In this document: one piece after another, positions 22,652 to 33,619 of the stretch
Layout: every line of letters starts with the position of its first letter
Numbering within the stretch: the stretch's first letter is position 1
Assembly: GCA_030848705.1 (NCBI GenBank)
Contig: CM061238.1
Location: forward strand, 28,364,655-28,428,654
Direction: 5' to 3'
From: Heracleum sosnowskyi
Taxonomy: Eukaryota > Streptophyta > Magnoliopsida > Apiales > Apiaceae
DNA length: 64,000 nucleotides
Position numbers and translations under genes: made by a program
Notes under the pieces: generated by a model
Database searches by the model: none
What the model was told of the DNA's origin: nothing
What the model saw: only the letters and a program-made list of their open reading frames with translations

Positions 22652-25421
22652 ACAGTGTGCTACATTGAACTCCAAGATGGACTCTCTCTCTCAACTGGTG
22701 GTTGATGGTTTTGCTGCTACTCAGCTCTCCATCCAGTTCCTTACTGACCTAGTAGCTGCCAACTCAACTAAGGGGGTGAAGGTAGCAAGATCAGAATCAT
22801 TGCCTATTCAGGAATCAGGTGGAACTCAGGGGGAGCCAGTATCTGTGAAGACCAGAGGGGGAGCTAAAGGGAAAGCAATGTCTAAGGGGGAGCAAGTCAA
22901 ACCAAGCAGTGGACAACCAAAGGATAAAGCTGAAGAGCTTGTTGAAGTGGACATGGATGGTGAAAGGGTGTTAATGTCCAAGGCAACTCAAGATGCACTG
23001 CAAAGAAGACCTGCATCTAAACACCCAATCTTGCCTCCTGTGGTAATTAGAGAGCCAACTCCAGAAACTCAAGAAACTACTCTACAGAAGAAATGGAGAG
23101 AAATGGAGGAACAAAACAAGCTTGGGAAAGGTAAAGGGAAACTGCCTGAATCCATCCAAAAGGGAATTATTTGGTCAAATGGCACTGAATTTGATCAAGA
23201 AGAAGCCAATGTTTTGATGGTGGATTACAGGGAGAGCACATTACTCAACCATGACGGTGAATTTAGCAGTTTGGTGGAAGAAGCAATGAATGCTCCAAGC
23301 AACCGTCCAACCAACACCACAAAACTGTTAAAGGATCAAATCACTAGTGTCAGTGTAATGGTGAATGATGAGAAAAGATGGGTTGTAAGTATCTATTTCA
23401 CTTCTGGCATATCTTATTTCATCACAATGCAGTTATTGCAGAGTCTGCCAGCAAAGGTGTTGTGTGCTTTGAAGGGAAAGATCAGGGCAACTCAAACACC
23501 ATTCAATGAAATATTGGATATGCAAATCTAGAACCTGCTCACACAAAAGCTACCTGAAGTCTACACAAATCCACCAAGTGTTTTCTACAGATCTATAACT
23601 AAGGATGGCACAAGAAGGAACAACTTCATGAATTTGGTTGGCACATCCAGAATGGAAACCAAGTCAATTCTGAAAGTGTTAGATGGAATACTCAATTCAA
23701 ATGCCAATCCAGGAAGAGTTTATGATGTTCAAGAGATCTACAAAATGCTGGTGTTGAGAGACAAGGCACTGGGAGCTAGAGTGAAGGAACTAATCTCTAG
23801 AGCCAATGCCAAAAGAAATGATCAAGGTGGAAGCTGTCTCTATAACCTTCCTCCTCAGGATGATGATGATGATGATGATGATGAGGTTGGAGGTGGTGAA
23901 GCTTCTGGAAATGTTGGTGGAAGTAATTCTGGGAATACTGGTATTCAATCTCAGAATGAAGGTAATGAAGAAACTCCTAGTCAGGAAAAGAAAGATGCTG
24001 GTGCAACAGATGAAGAGGAGTCAAGAATACTGGAAGCTTTGGAGGCAAGCATTCTTAGATGTGCTATTGACTGCATAAATGCAGAAAACGATGCTGTCAC
24101 CAAAGGTACTGTCGACAGGGAAATTGTCAAAGAAGATGCTGTCATAGAAGATACTGTCGACAAAGGTACTGTCAAGGAAGGTTCTGTCAAGGATGAAGCC
24201 AAAGCTGCTGTCAAGCCCAAGAGACTGAAAGCTAAAGCTAAGGCATGGTTTTCTAGACAGAAACCTGCAGGAAAGCACATGTGCTCAGGAAAGGAAAAGG
24301 CCACTGGATTAGGCAGAAATCTGAAGATGCCAATTCAATCAATACCTCCCAACAGTCTTAAGGTACAACAAATGCAATCAAAAGAAATCAAGAGTGTTGA
24401 GATTAAGCTGGATGCTAATCAAGAGGTTGCTGAGTACATTCTGTGGTGGCCAGAATCAAGATCTATCAGGATGAACAATGACTTTGATCTTGTAGCCACA
24501 TCACTCAGTGGTAACATGATGGAAATAGATAAAAGAAGAATTGATTTCTTCTACTTGGAAAGGATGGTAGAGTTGATGGAAAGCTATGATGATGTTCCAG
24601 AGCCTGTCATGGAACATATTCTGAAATATCAGGCTGATAGGGATGCTGAATTCTATCAGAAATTTGGCTACAATTTTGCAGATTTTGATGATGCTGATAT
24701 TCTCACTGATCTACCACCTTCTCCTATACCATACCACTGGTACTATGAGTTTGAGGATTTACCCACAGAAGAAGGGCAAACCCAACCAACTCAGGAAAGG
24801 GAACCAAAGCCAAGCAAAAGACCTGAATCTTCTCAATATTCTCAAACTAAGTCAGAACTTGATAAGAAGGAAGCTGAACTACTGGAAAGATGCAAGGTCT
24901 CCAACAAGGCAGAAAGTGAAGCTCCAAATTATCAATCATGTATGCTGGAAAATCCCCTAAGAATGAAGTATCTAAAAGAAGAAATCTATGTTTACAGCTT
25001 TCACAAGCTAAAAACAACTATTCTGAAGGATTTACAGTATATGGTAGCTGGATCAATTCATCCCTTGGAGCAGATTTGTTCTGATGAAATAGAGAAATTA
25101 TTGGAAGGGAGAAAAGGAGAAGACTCAAAGCTGGACAAGCAAAGGAGAAGGACTCTCAATGCCTATCCTGGAAGTTGATTCAAGCTCATTCTTGAAGAAC
25201 TTCACTTCAGAACCTATCCATATGATATAGAGCAATGGCTGAATCTCAGGGATGCTAGTTCTCTCCTCTCTCCTACCATAAAGAAGATCATTGAAGAAGT
25301 AGAGGATGCTGCAGTTTCTGCTGCTGAAATTTCTCTTATAGAAGGTCTAAGAGGCTGCTTGGTAGAAGCTCTCAAAAGAGAGGATGTAGCAAGGCAGAAG
25401 AGGAAATCTCAAGCTAAGTAA
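22652..25421 (+). pseudogene. Envelope-like third ORF of copia element 1, right part
   Basis: It resumes the reading frame of the left part (7940-9156) directly after the nested element. It is interrupted by TAG 23529-23531 and TGA 25176-25178, both in register with the continuing frame, and ends at TAA 25421. Features are a helical start, Lys-rich stretches, a run of eight Asp encoded by GAT repeats (about 23860-23882), a Val/Lys/Asp repeat segment (about 24090-24220) built from the CTGTCA/GTCGAC DNA motif, and a C-terminal helical domain that ends in a basic tail. No membrane span is visible. Four GGGGG(A/T)G runs resembling the polypurine tract lie in its first 240 bases. It is not a working gene. 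Confidence 0.7.
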
Positions 25422-25504
25422 AAATTCTTAATCCATTCTGATCTTGTTAGTTAAGTTGTCAACACATATTGTAAATTTGTTGTTATTTTCCATAAAAACA
25501 AATT
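25422..25504 (+). other. Short tail of element 1 before its PPT
   Basis: Non-coding AT-rich sequence, with nothing recognised. Confidence 0.5.
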
Positions 25505-25513
25505 GGGGGAGAT
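25505..25513 (+). promoter_or_regulatory. Polypurine tract of element 1
   Basis: GGGGGAGAT immediately precedes the LTR start TGTTGGGA. It is the same core as in element 2. Confidence 0.85.
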
Positions 25514-26568
25514 TGTTGGGATTTATGGGTGATAACATAGAAACAACTTAACTTTGAATGTACTTAATTTTTAATTAAGTAGAACATACTGTCACAGCCA
25601 AAGTATGTTCTTGTAATCAGTATGTAATGTTATTCTAGTTGTATAATTTGAAAGAAGTTCACTTGCTGTGTTCAAGCCTCAAAGGATGCATAATTAGATG
25701 ACAACATGAATAAAGGTTATTGTCCTAAAGCTTCGACAGTAAGATTACAAGAAAACAGAATGTTGCAAGTCAAGACATCATATTCACTCTGACAGCAACA
25801 TTGGCGGAAGACTACGCGACAGCAACTTTAGCCCTCGACAGCAAGTTTGGAAACCTCGACAGCACACTATGCGGGGAACTCCTACTGTCACCAAAAGCAC
25901 ATTCCTGTGACAGCAAGCTTTATGGCAAAAGTAACTGTCTCGAGAAAGACCCTTGTTCTAAGTATCTTTCTCAGTCAAATCCCGTGACAGTTTCAATGTT
26001 CAAGAAACAGGCGTGTTGCAGTATCCCTAAGCTGCACCAAGTCTGCAAGACTACGACAGAAGCTTCAAGCACTGCAAAACAAAAGCAAATCAATTCAAGA
26101 GCAAGGTCAAGTCTTTATTTGCTGAATTGCTTAAGCTGGAAATAGAATGAATCTAGGTTGCTTTCTTTATAATGTATATCTGACATGTTAGCAATTTAGG
26201 AAAGTCACATGGGTAAGACAATCTGTAAGAAGCTGCCACTTGACAGTGATAGCAGCTTCACAAACCCGTGACTGATAGTGATAGGATTAGTCTTATACCT
26301 ATTGTCAATTCATTCTAGATATGTAACGAAGACAAGCAAGTGTCTTGAAGAAAACCGAAGCTCAAGAATTCTCTCTTGAGGTTGTAGCAACACTTTGCAA
26401 AATAAATAAAACATTTATTTTGTGAATCCTGTCTTCTCGATTACACTGTTTGTGAATGCATACATATTATTGATAACATTAAATCTTAGTTTTGGTTGTT
26501 GAAACTGAGATTGAATTTTATCAGTATTGCATTCATCCCCCCCCTTCTGCAATACACAAGGACCAACA
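25514..26568 (+). repeat. 3' LTR of element 1
   Basis: It starts TGTTGGGATTTATGG and ends CAAGGACCAACA. The C-run followed by TTCTGCAATAC before the end is the lineage signature. TGACAG/CGACAG/CTGTCA motifs occur about fifteen times, including GCGACAGCAACT, CTCGACAGCAAG and CTCGACAGCACA in a row (25816-25866). The matching 5' LTR is outside the window, so the 5-bp duplication (AATGT expected at 26569-26573) cannot be confirmed. Confidence 0.88.
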
Positions 26569-27151
26569 AATGTCCCGTTGGAGATTGCAAAATTTTACAT
26601 ATTGGCTATAATTTTTATTTTTGGCATGTTTTATCCATTTTTAGCTAAGGGTTTTTTGTGGTTGGAGATGCTTTAAGCGGAGCTAACCGAATAGCTAATA
26701 AACGAGTTTGATTATTTTTAAACATATCAAGCTGCTCGTTTAACTTAAATAAGTTTAAATTTCTGATTGAACTTGACTTATTTAATGAGTTGAGTTTACT
26801 CGCGAGCTAATTGAACTGTGTTTAAATAAGTCAAATCGAGTGTATTCGCGAGCTTATTAATTTAAAATTAATAAAAATTTAAACAATATAAATAATTTAT
26901 AGTTTATAAATAATTAAAAATAAATTAGTAATTTAATATAATTATAAACAAGTTCAAGTTCGAGTTCGAGTCGAGCCTCATTCTCGAGTTTCGAGCCGAG
27001 CATAGTCAGATTCAACACATATCCAGCTCGATTCATTTAAATAAACGAGTTCAAACTTGTATTCTAGTTTGGATCATTTACGAGTTCAAATTGAGTCAAT
27101 CTCTAATTAACGAGTTTGATACTTAATTTAATTTAATTAAAAAATGGACAT
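26569..27151. other. AT-rich dispersed-repeat-like sequence with CGAGTT and GAGC motifs
   Basis: I see no gene. The stretch has many near-palindromic words such as GTTCGAGTTCGAGTCGAGC, TCGCGAGCT and AAACGAGTT in both directions, a composition typical of old, degenerate plant repeats. No terminal repeats or target duplication could be assigned. Confidence 0.4.
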
Positions 27152-27167
27152 AAAAAAATGCTAGCTT
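27152..27167 (+). repeat. Target site duplication of the retrocopy (left)
   Basis: AAAAAAATGCTAGCTT here is repeated at 29287-29302. A duplication of this length starting in an A-run is typical of LINE-mediated integration. Confidence 0.75.
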
Positions 27168-27476
27168 GAGAAGCAAGTAAACGGTGTAATGAGAGTCTAT
27201 CGACCCTTATCTTCTTTCTCTCTTTCATCTCCTCTTTCTCATCCTCCACTTAACCTTATCAGCAACCTTTTCGCCTCCACCTTCCTCTCTTCTTCTCACT
27301 CCTTCTTCTTCTTCGACATGTCTCTTCCCAACAATTTCACACCCTCTTCCCCTGATTCCTCTGAATCGGGTGGCAACGCACTGACCTGAGATGAATTCCC
27401 ATTTGGGGACTCAGTTCTATTTGATGTTATTGACGACTCACACCCTGAGTTTTTAGATGATGTTAATCCCAAATGA

Positions 27477-28503
27477 CCTAACAGAATTGTAGAAGGGGGG
27501 GTTGAATACAATTACTTGATATTTCTCAAACTTAAAAACAACTTACAAATTAAAACTGAACTTATAAAATAAAAACCACAAGCACTTAATAATTTCAGTT
27601 GGATTGTTTGATGATCCAACTGAAGTGATTTTTATTACGGAAATAATCTGTGATACAAAAGTACACAGCTGCTCAGTTACAATAATGTAGAGAAGAAAAT
27701 GCTCTCAAAAATAGCTAATACAATCTATTTGTTTTTCTTCTCTCATTTCTAAAGTAACTGCTACACTTGGTTATATAAACCCATGTTTACAACTCTATTT
27801 TTGGCTACACTAAAAGTACAATAAGTAACCGCCAATAGTTTGCTTTTCATCCCTTTGTCCAGTGGTCCTTGGAGATATTTGCTTTTGTCTTCATGCTTAT
27901 TATGATCACTCCCAAGAGCCCAATTGGAAACTTGGATGTTTCCTTATTCCCCATGTCCATTTTAATGGTTTCCAATGCAAAGTACACTTCCACATCACCT
28001 TTAGATCTGTTCAGTAAACTGTCACTATCACTTTGTCAACTATTCAGAAAAGCAATAATGATTCGTTGATAGTAGGGAGATGTGTTTCGTTGATAGCTTT
28101 ATTCTTCATTTCGTTGATGAGTAAACTCCATACCGTTGACAGAGTAATCTTCATTCCGTTGATGAGTAAGCTCCATACCGTTGACAGAGTAATCTTCATT
28201 CCGTTGACATGTCTTCACTTAGGCAAAATTACAAGGCATAAGATATTTACAATTAACCAACCTATTTTGCCTATCTAGTACTTAGTCAACATGACTTAGA
28301 AAACCTATCCAATATCTACAATGAAATGCATATCAAACTAGAAGTATTGTACAGTGCAATTGCTACATCACTCATTTTGTTGATGAGCTTCCTGTCAACG
28401 GAATGCTGCAAATCATGCCATTTCGTTGACAGCTACAAAATGACTTTACACAAATTCTACTAAGTGTTTTATGTTTATCATCAAGAACAACATATTCCTA
28501 ACA
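27477..28503 (-). mobile_element. Solo LTR of a copia (Sirevirus-like) element, reverse orientation
   Basis: On the minus strand it starts TGTTAGGAATATG and ends with a C-run, TTCTACAATTC and TGTTAGG, the same end signature as the other two copia LTRs here. There is no internal domain, so it arose by LTR-LTR recombination. Flanking AATGA (27472-27476) and GATGA (28504-28508) agree in four of five bases and are a plausible aged duplication. CGTTGA(C/T) motifs in both orientations fill its centre. Confidence 0.75.
28116..28207. repeat. 45-bp tandem repeat, two copies, in the reverse solo LTR
   Basis: The unit starting GATGAGTAA(A/G)CTCCATACC at 28116 recurs at 28161 with one base change. It contains two CCGTTGA motifs. 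Confidence 0.85.
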
Positions 28504-29286
28504 GATGAAATTTTCTTCAATTTCAATTCAAGAGTGACAAGCTTTTCAGGGCTTTGAACGATGATGATGCTGATCGAATGCTGATTCAGCTAGACCCTCA
28601 AGGACATAAACTCACTTGTATTTAGGTGGGAATCATTTCTCTGAATTGGTGAATGTTCTTGTCCGGGTGACTTATAGAAGCCCATCCAAAATCAGAGCGA
28701 CTCATTATTACTCTCGCAAGCATGATCAGATGATCTTCACAGCTGCTACCTTATTTGGTTGTTCTCACTCTCTTGATGTGCTCGATTATGATAACACTGA
28801 CTTTCTCCTCTCTACTCTTAGACAGGAACAAAGCCTACGCAATGCTAGAGACCGTGGGGATCATAGTGGACACGGTGGGTACGGTGGGCATGGCGACAGG
28901 AGACCAAGGGAGTTCGGGAAGCCATTTTGGGTTCTGGCAGGTTGGAAAGACTCCTTTCGAAGGTGGCAGCTGCAGTAAAGACTCTAGGTGAACTGATAGA
29001 GGAGGTCGGAGAGGTGGGAAACTTGGCAGGGAACTCTGAGTGTGGAGATACCGGTGATCTCCTTTAGTTCAGCGACAACAACATCAACAACAACAACAAC
29101 CGCAGATGAAGAAGGATAAAGCAAAATTTTAATCTTGAATTTCAATCTTGTATTCCATTTATGTAGTGAACTTAGCCTTGTGCCGTGAACTCGTATATTG
29201 TTCTTTTAGGGCCCTATAATTATATAGGACCGCATACAATTTTGAATGTTGTATTTTTAATATTAAAAAAGAGTTATCTTAAGAAA

Positions 29287-29302
29287 AAAAAAATGCTAGC
29301 TT
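29287..29302 (+). repeat. Target site duplication of the retrocopy (right)
   Basis: Second copy of AAAAAAATGCTAGCTT, directly after the A-tail of the retrocopy. The exact left edge is blurred because the A-tail and the duplication share A residues. Confidence 0.75.
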
Positions 29303-29754
29303 AGACCGGGTTTTTAGAAGCAAACGGTCCAACGTCCAATTGTCCAAAACACATAAACTAATACGGGTAAACAAAAAGGGATCAGAAAACACGCCTCCAA
29401 AAGTTGATTTTATTATGTCTCCCGTCCCACTCAAGTCCCTGTACACATAATCATCATGTATATGTACCTTTCTTTCTCTCGAGTTTCGCAGCCGCCGTCA
29501 ACGTCAAATTTAACAACCCAACGCCTCTTAAATTTTCAATTCAAACACCCCTCCTTCTCGAAACTTCGTATTTACCATTTTTAAACCTATTCGTATTTTC
29601 GTTTTTACATTTACCAGTTTTACGCGGTTGCTTTTGCAATTTTTTTCCTCCTGTTTTTATATTTCACACGGTCTCGATCCGAATGTATTCGAGATATAAA
29701 TTCTTTTTTTTAATCTCAAGTTTGATTTAATTGTATAGATTTTAAATAAAATGT
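29303..29754. other. Intergenic sequence between retrocopy and Stowaway MITE
   Basis: No gene is seen. Pyrimidine-rich stretches around 29450-29700 look leader-like but precede no recognisable coding exon. Confidence 0.4.
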
Positions 29755-29756
29755 TA

Positions 29757-30073
29757 CTCCCTCCGTCCCTCCCTCTGGGTTCTATACATAGAATTTGGGC
29801 ACGGAGGCTAAGAAAAGATATAACAATTGAGTAAAATTAGATAAAAAGTGAGTAAAGTGGTGGGACCTATCAATATTTAATAATAGAATTTGAGATAGTG
29901 GAGGAAGTAGTGGGTGTAATAGTGATTTATATTGTTATAGAATAGAGATAGTGGAGAAAGTAGGGGGTGTAATAGTGTTTTATATTATTAAAAGTTACTA
30001 TTTTTGGAATGTATAGAAATGAATGGAACGTCCCAAAATGAAAAGTGTATAGAAATGACTGGGACGGAGGTAG
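29757..30073. mobile_element. Stowaway MITE (317 bp)
   Basis: It starts CTCCCTCCGTCCC and ends GGGACGGAGGTAG, inverted repeats with one mismatch that match the Stowaway (Tc1/Mariner) consensus. It is flanked by TA on both sides (29755-29756 and 30074-30075). It has no coding capacity and would depend on a Mariner-like transposase in trans. It lies 245 bp upstream of the VAMP gene start and so may be part of its promoter region. Confidence 0.9.
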
Positions 30074-30318
30074 TACGAAGAATTGATCAATTCAAATAGA
30101 CAATCAAGACAATACAAATCTTAGTCCCTTATAATTTTCTAACATTACCAAAACCAAAATCCAAGTATATTATTTCCTTAGCCACAAAGCAACAAAACAC
30201 AAAACATAAACTCCAAACACTCAAAACCTCCTTAGCCCATAAATTTAGAAACCTCAAACCTGTCTTTTTTCCTCTCCTGTCTTTCCAACTCGGAAGCACC
30301 CAACTCAGTGACTTCAAG

Positions 30319-33300
30319 ATGGGTCAAGAATCGTTCATTTACAGCTTTGTAGCACGAGGCACAATGATTCTAGCTGAGTTCACCGAGTTCACTGGCAACT
30401 TTCCGGCGATTGCAACTCAGTGTCTTCAGAAACTCCCTTCTACAAATAATAAATTTACTTACAATTGTGATCATCATACTTTTAACTTCCTTGTTGAAGA
30501 TGGTTATGGTAATTTTCTTGATTTTGTTTGTTTTTATTGATGATTGTGGTGAATTTTGATAGGATCTGTGAGTTCTGGTGTTAAAATTTGAATTTTTAAT
30601 TTACACTGTGATTTGTGGTGATAAAGTTTGAATCTTTATGCAAATTTGTGGGAAAGATTGAATTTTGAATTGTGGGTTGTTGATTTGATTGAATAAAGTT
30701 TATGATTTAAGATGATTTTGGGGTTTAGGATGTTTTGTTATAGAGAACAAGCTCAATTTCAGTAGTTATTTGGTGGCTGACTTGAGTTTTGTTAGGGTGA
30801 TTATTTTGGTGATTTGGATTTTTCGTAAATGTGTCGATTTCAGTTTGTTTTAGAGTCTACTACTTGATAAAATGGATGTATAAGGTTAAATGTATAAAAT
30901 TTTAATAAACAAGTCATTTCGGATCATTTTCGGGTTAATCAAGTTATATTGCATCAAGTTGGGGTCTATTTCCTGTAAAATTGAGCCCGGTTTCAAAAAT
31001 TGCCACCTTTGATTTTCTGTGAAGCCGAAGATTTTAAATTCTGTTTATATAGCAGTATTTGCTGATGTTAGCATTATGAGGAAGCATATGAGATTTTAGT
31101 ATCTTGTGCTGTCTTGTTGGTACATCAGTTTTTTTTTCTTTTTTTTGGCTTTGAAATCTAACTAAGATTAGGTGGTACTAGGCATTGGGAAATAGTTGGA
31201 CTTTCCAATCTACCTAAGATCAGATCGAATGGATATAGACAGCGTAGTTTATGATTTTTTTTCAACTTGTGCCATGACAGATTAGATAAGAACTAGAGTG
31301 ATGATGACTTGTTGATATTTTTGGTGTATCACTATTACTCGGTAAAAATTATGATAGGTTTCGAAGTTCAAGGTCTTGCTAAATGCGATGTTTAATGTCT
31401 ACTTTTTATGCGGAAGGTCAAACGTCATGAACAAAACTGTAGGTATTTATATGTACATCTGAATTCCACAAACTCAACAGATATGGGAGCCTTGTGCATT
31501 GAGTACGGCCTAAGGTTCCCCAGTGCTGATCAGAGCAGTTGTTGAAGTCAGTTATTTTACAGTGAATGGTCAATAGGAACCCAAAAAATAACAATTACTG
31601 CAGCTGTGGAGTAGGTCAATCTGAGCGAACACATAAAACCTCTAGTCTTTTATGATTCATTGTATTAATTTTTATTATTCTTAATGTTTCTTAAATTCAT
31701 CTTTCAATGTTTGTTCCTAAACAAATGCCTTCGGGATTCTTTTTGTGCTCTTGAAAATTTAAAATGATAAGCTGCGTCTTATTGTTTTCATATAAGAATG
31801 TGGAAGTTATTGAGCTAGGGTGCTCTTTAGAGAAGTACATGTGTGCTTGTTCTTAATGGAGTGATGTACTATTCTAGAAAAACAATGTAGACATCATTTT
31901 GGGGAGCATGCATATTGCTTCGAACCTGGGTATATCTTTAATATTGATTGACGGTATGATGTACAACACCAGAGTAGTTAAAAAATAGAACAAGACTATG
32001 TGCTGGAGGTGATATTGGACATGTAAACTAGTTTAAAGTTTAAACCTTAAGAAGGCCCTGCTTATCAAAATAATGCAATTTAATACGTTGGTACCCTTCA
32101 GCCGCTTCTTTCATCTGTTAAAGGAAAAAGAGTTAATAGTTCTAAAGGTTGTCAAATGTTATTTCAATCCTTTGATACGATGCTTCTTGCAATTTACAGC
32201 TTACTGTGTTGTTGCCAAAGACACAGTTGGGAAACAGATTTCTATTGCATTTTTGGAACGCGTGGCAGCAGATTTCAAGAAAAGATACGGTGGTGGTAAA
32301 GCAGGAACAGCTGTTGCCAAAAGTCTCAATAAAGAGTTCGGGTATGCCCATCCATGAATTGCTAATGTATATTCATTTAATTCTATGTACTTTAGACAGT
32401 TTGAATAATAATCGTGTGGCTTGTTTCAATACACAGACCGCTCATGAAACAACACATGCAGTATATAATTGATCATGCGGATGAGATTGACAAGCTGATA
32501 AAAGTGAAGGCTCAAGTTTCTGAAGTTAAAAGTATTATGTTGGAAAATATAGACAAGGTATGTTCTACTGGTATGAGGTCGGCCTTATGTGTTTTCTTTG
32601 CTATATATATTTTTCTCTTATATTCTTCGATTGTGTATTCTATCTCTCATTTTCTTTGCCATCTACATCATCTCATGTTTCCTACTAACCAAACAATACT
32701 AAGATTGAGTAATGTTTAGAATTCCCGTTCTGCATTTAAACTTCGTGATAGTTAGTTATTACTCAATCCCACGGTATCCGCCTATCCGGTAAAGTTTAGT
32801 GTTATAATGATGCAATCACACTTGTTTTTCTTGCAACTGACTTTGTCAACAATATTCAAGGCTGTTGATTCCTAATGGCCCTATTTGCTTAACAATGGTT
32901 AAATCAGACTTTGAAGTTGCAATAAGTTGGTTGTTCATTTCCATTGTATTGTCATTGTATAATGTAACAATTAACAATCGTATACTGCTACCCTAAGTTC
33001 CCAACTGTATGGAGTTCTGTTCTGGCCAGTTTCAGTTCAGCTATTCGGTTTAATCCCAACCTGGAAATATTCTTTTCGTATGAGGTCCAGCCATAGAGAG
33101 CGTGTCACCTTATTTCCCATCTGATCGAATATCCCATCACGTATATGTGATTTTATTGTTCTAATACATAGGAATGTAATGTGTCCAAATAGATGATTAT
33201 GAAACTCCTATGCTGCTGAACAGGTCTGCACTGTTATTAAAATACCGTAGCCTGGACTTACTAATTCCTAGTTACTCAAACTTCATGAAGTCAGCAGTAC

Positions 33301-33619
33301 TTACGTAATGCTTTAATTGCAGACCATCGAAAGAGGAGAAAACCTGACCATCCTTAATGACAAGGCAGAAACCTTACGTGATTCGGTACGTTCATTCTTA
33401 TCCACCTTGTAGTCGAAATCTTTTGCGTTTTGAAATTCGAAGCCGTAAGACATGCTCATAATGTAACAGGCGCAAGAATTCAAGACGAGAGGGACCCAGA
33501 TCCGAAGGAAGATGTGGTATCAAAATATGAAGATAAAGCTGGTTGTTTTTGGTATACTACTGCTTCTGGTTTTGATAATCTGGCTATCTGTTTGCCATGG
33601 TTTTAACTGCTCGAACTAA
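30319..33619 (+). CDS. VAMP724: VAMP72-family v-SNARE (VAMP724-like), 5 exons, 221 aa
   Basis: R-SNARE of the vesicle membrane that pairs with target-membrane SNAREs in secretory or plasma-membrane fusion. Exons by GT-AG sites: 30319-30508, 32200-32341, 32437-32557, 33323-33385, 33470-33619; the sum is 666 nt with all phases consistent. The longin domain (residues 1 to about 125) starts MGQESFIYSFVARGTMILAEFTEF. The SNARE motif (about 130-190) includes KVKAQVSEVKSIMLENIDK, and a single C-terminal membrane anchor (about 195-215, GILLLLVLIIWLSV) is followed by the short lumenal tail CHGFNCSN. Length matches the family norm of about 220 residues. It lacks the extra acidic loop of VAMP727. The tail and the YQNMKIKLVV stretch favour the VAMP723/724 branch over VAMP721/722; assignment within the branch is less certain. 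Confidence 0.88.

Larger units (their letters stand above)
1..26568 (+). mobile_element. Ty1-copia Sirevirus-like retrotransposon, element 1 (5' part outside window; split by nested element 2)
   Basis: The order gag, protease, integrase, reverse transcriptase, RNase H identifies Ty1-copia. A long envelope-like region between pol and the 3' LTR is the hallmark of the Sirevirus lineage. The element enters from the left edge inside gag and ends at 26568 with its 3' LTR preceded by a GGGGGAGAT polypurine tract. The sequence 9157-22651 is a later insertion of a related element. It is defective: there is an in-frame TAG in integrase, and the envelope-like ORF has a frameshift, two in-frame stops and the nested insertion. 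Its 5' LTR and primer binding site are not in the window, so age cannot be estimated here. Confidence 0.9.
27168..29286 (+). pseudogene. Processed retrocopy of an unrecognised mRNA, split by a solo LTR
   Basis: It is bounded by a 16-bp direct duplication and ends in an A-run (29280-29293), as expected for a LINE-mobilised mRNA copy. It starts with a 5' UTR-like pyrimidine stretch, then an ATG at 27319 that opens a Ser/Pro-rich N-terminus and, after a TGA, an acidic segment (DEFPFGDSVLFDV). The solo LTR at 27477-28503 interrupts it. Downstream it continues with frameshifts as a globular segment (about 28616-28830) and a Gly/His/Arg-rich tail (about 28845-28915), then a 3' UTR-like region. I cannot name the parent protein. 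Stops and frame changes show it is not functional. No introns are visible, consistent with a processed copy. Confidence 0.65.
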
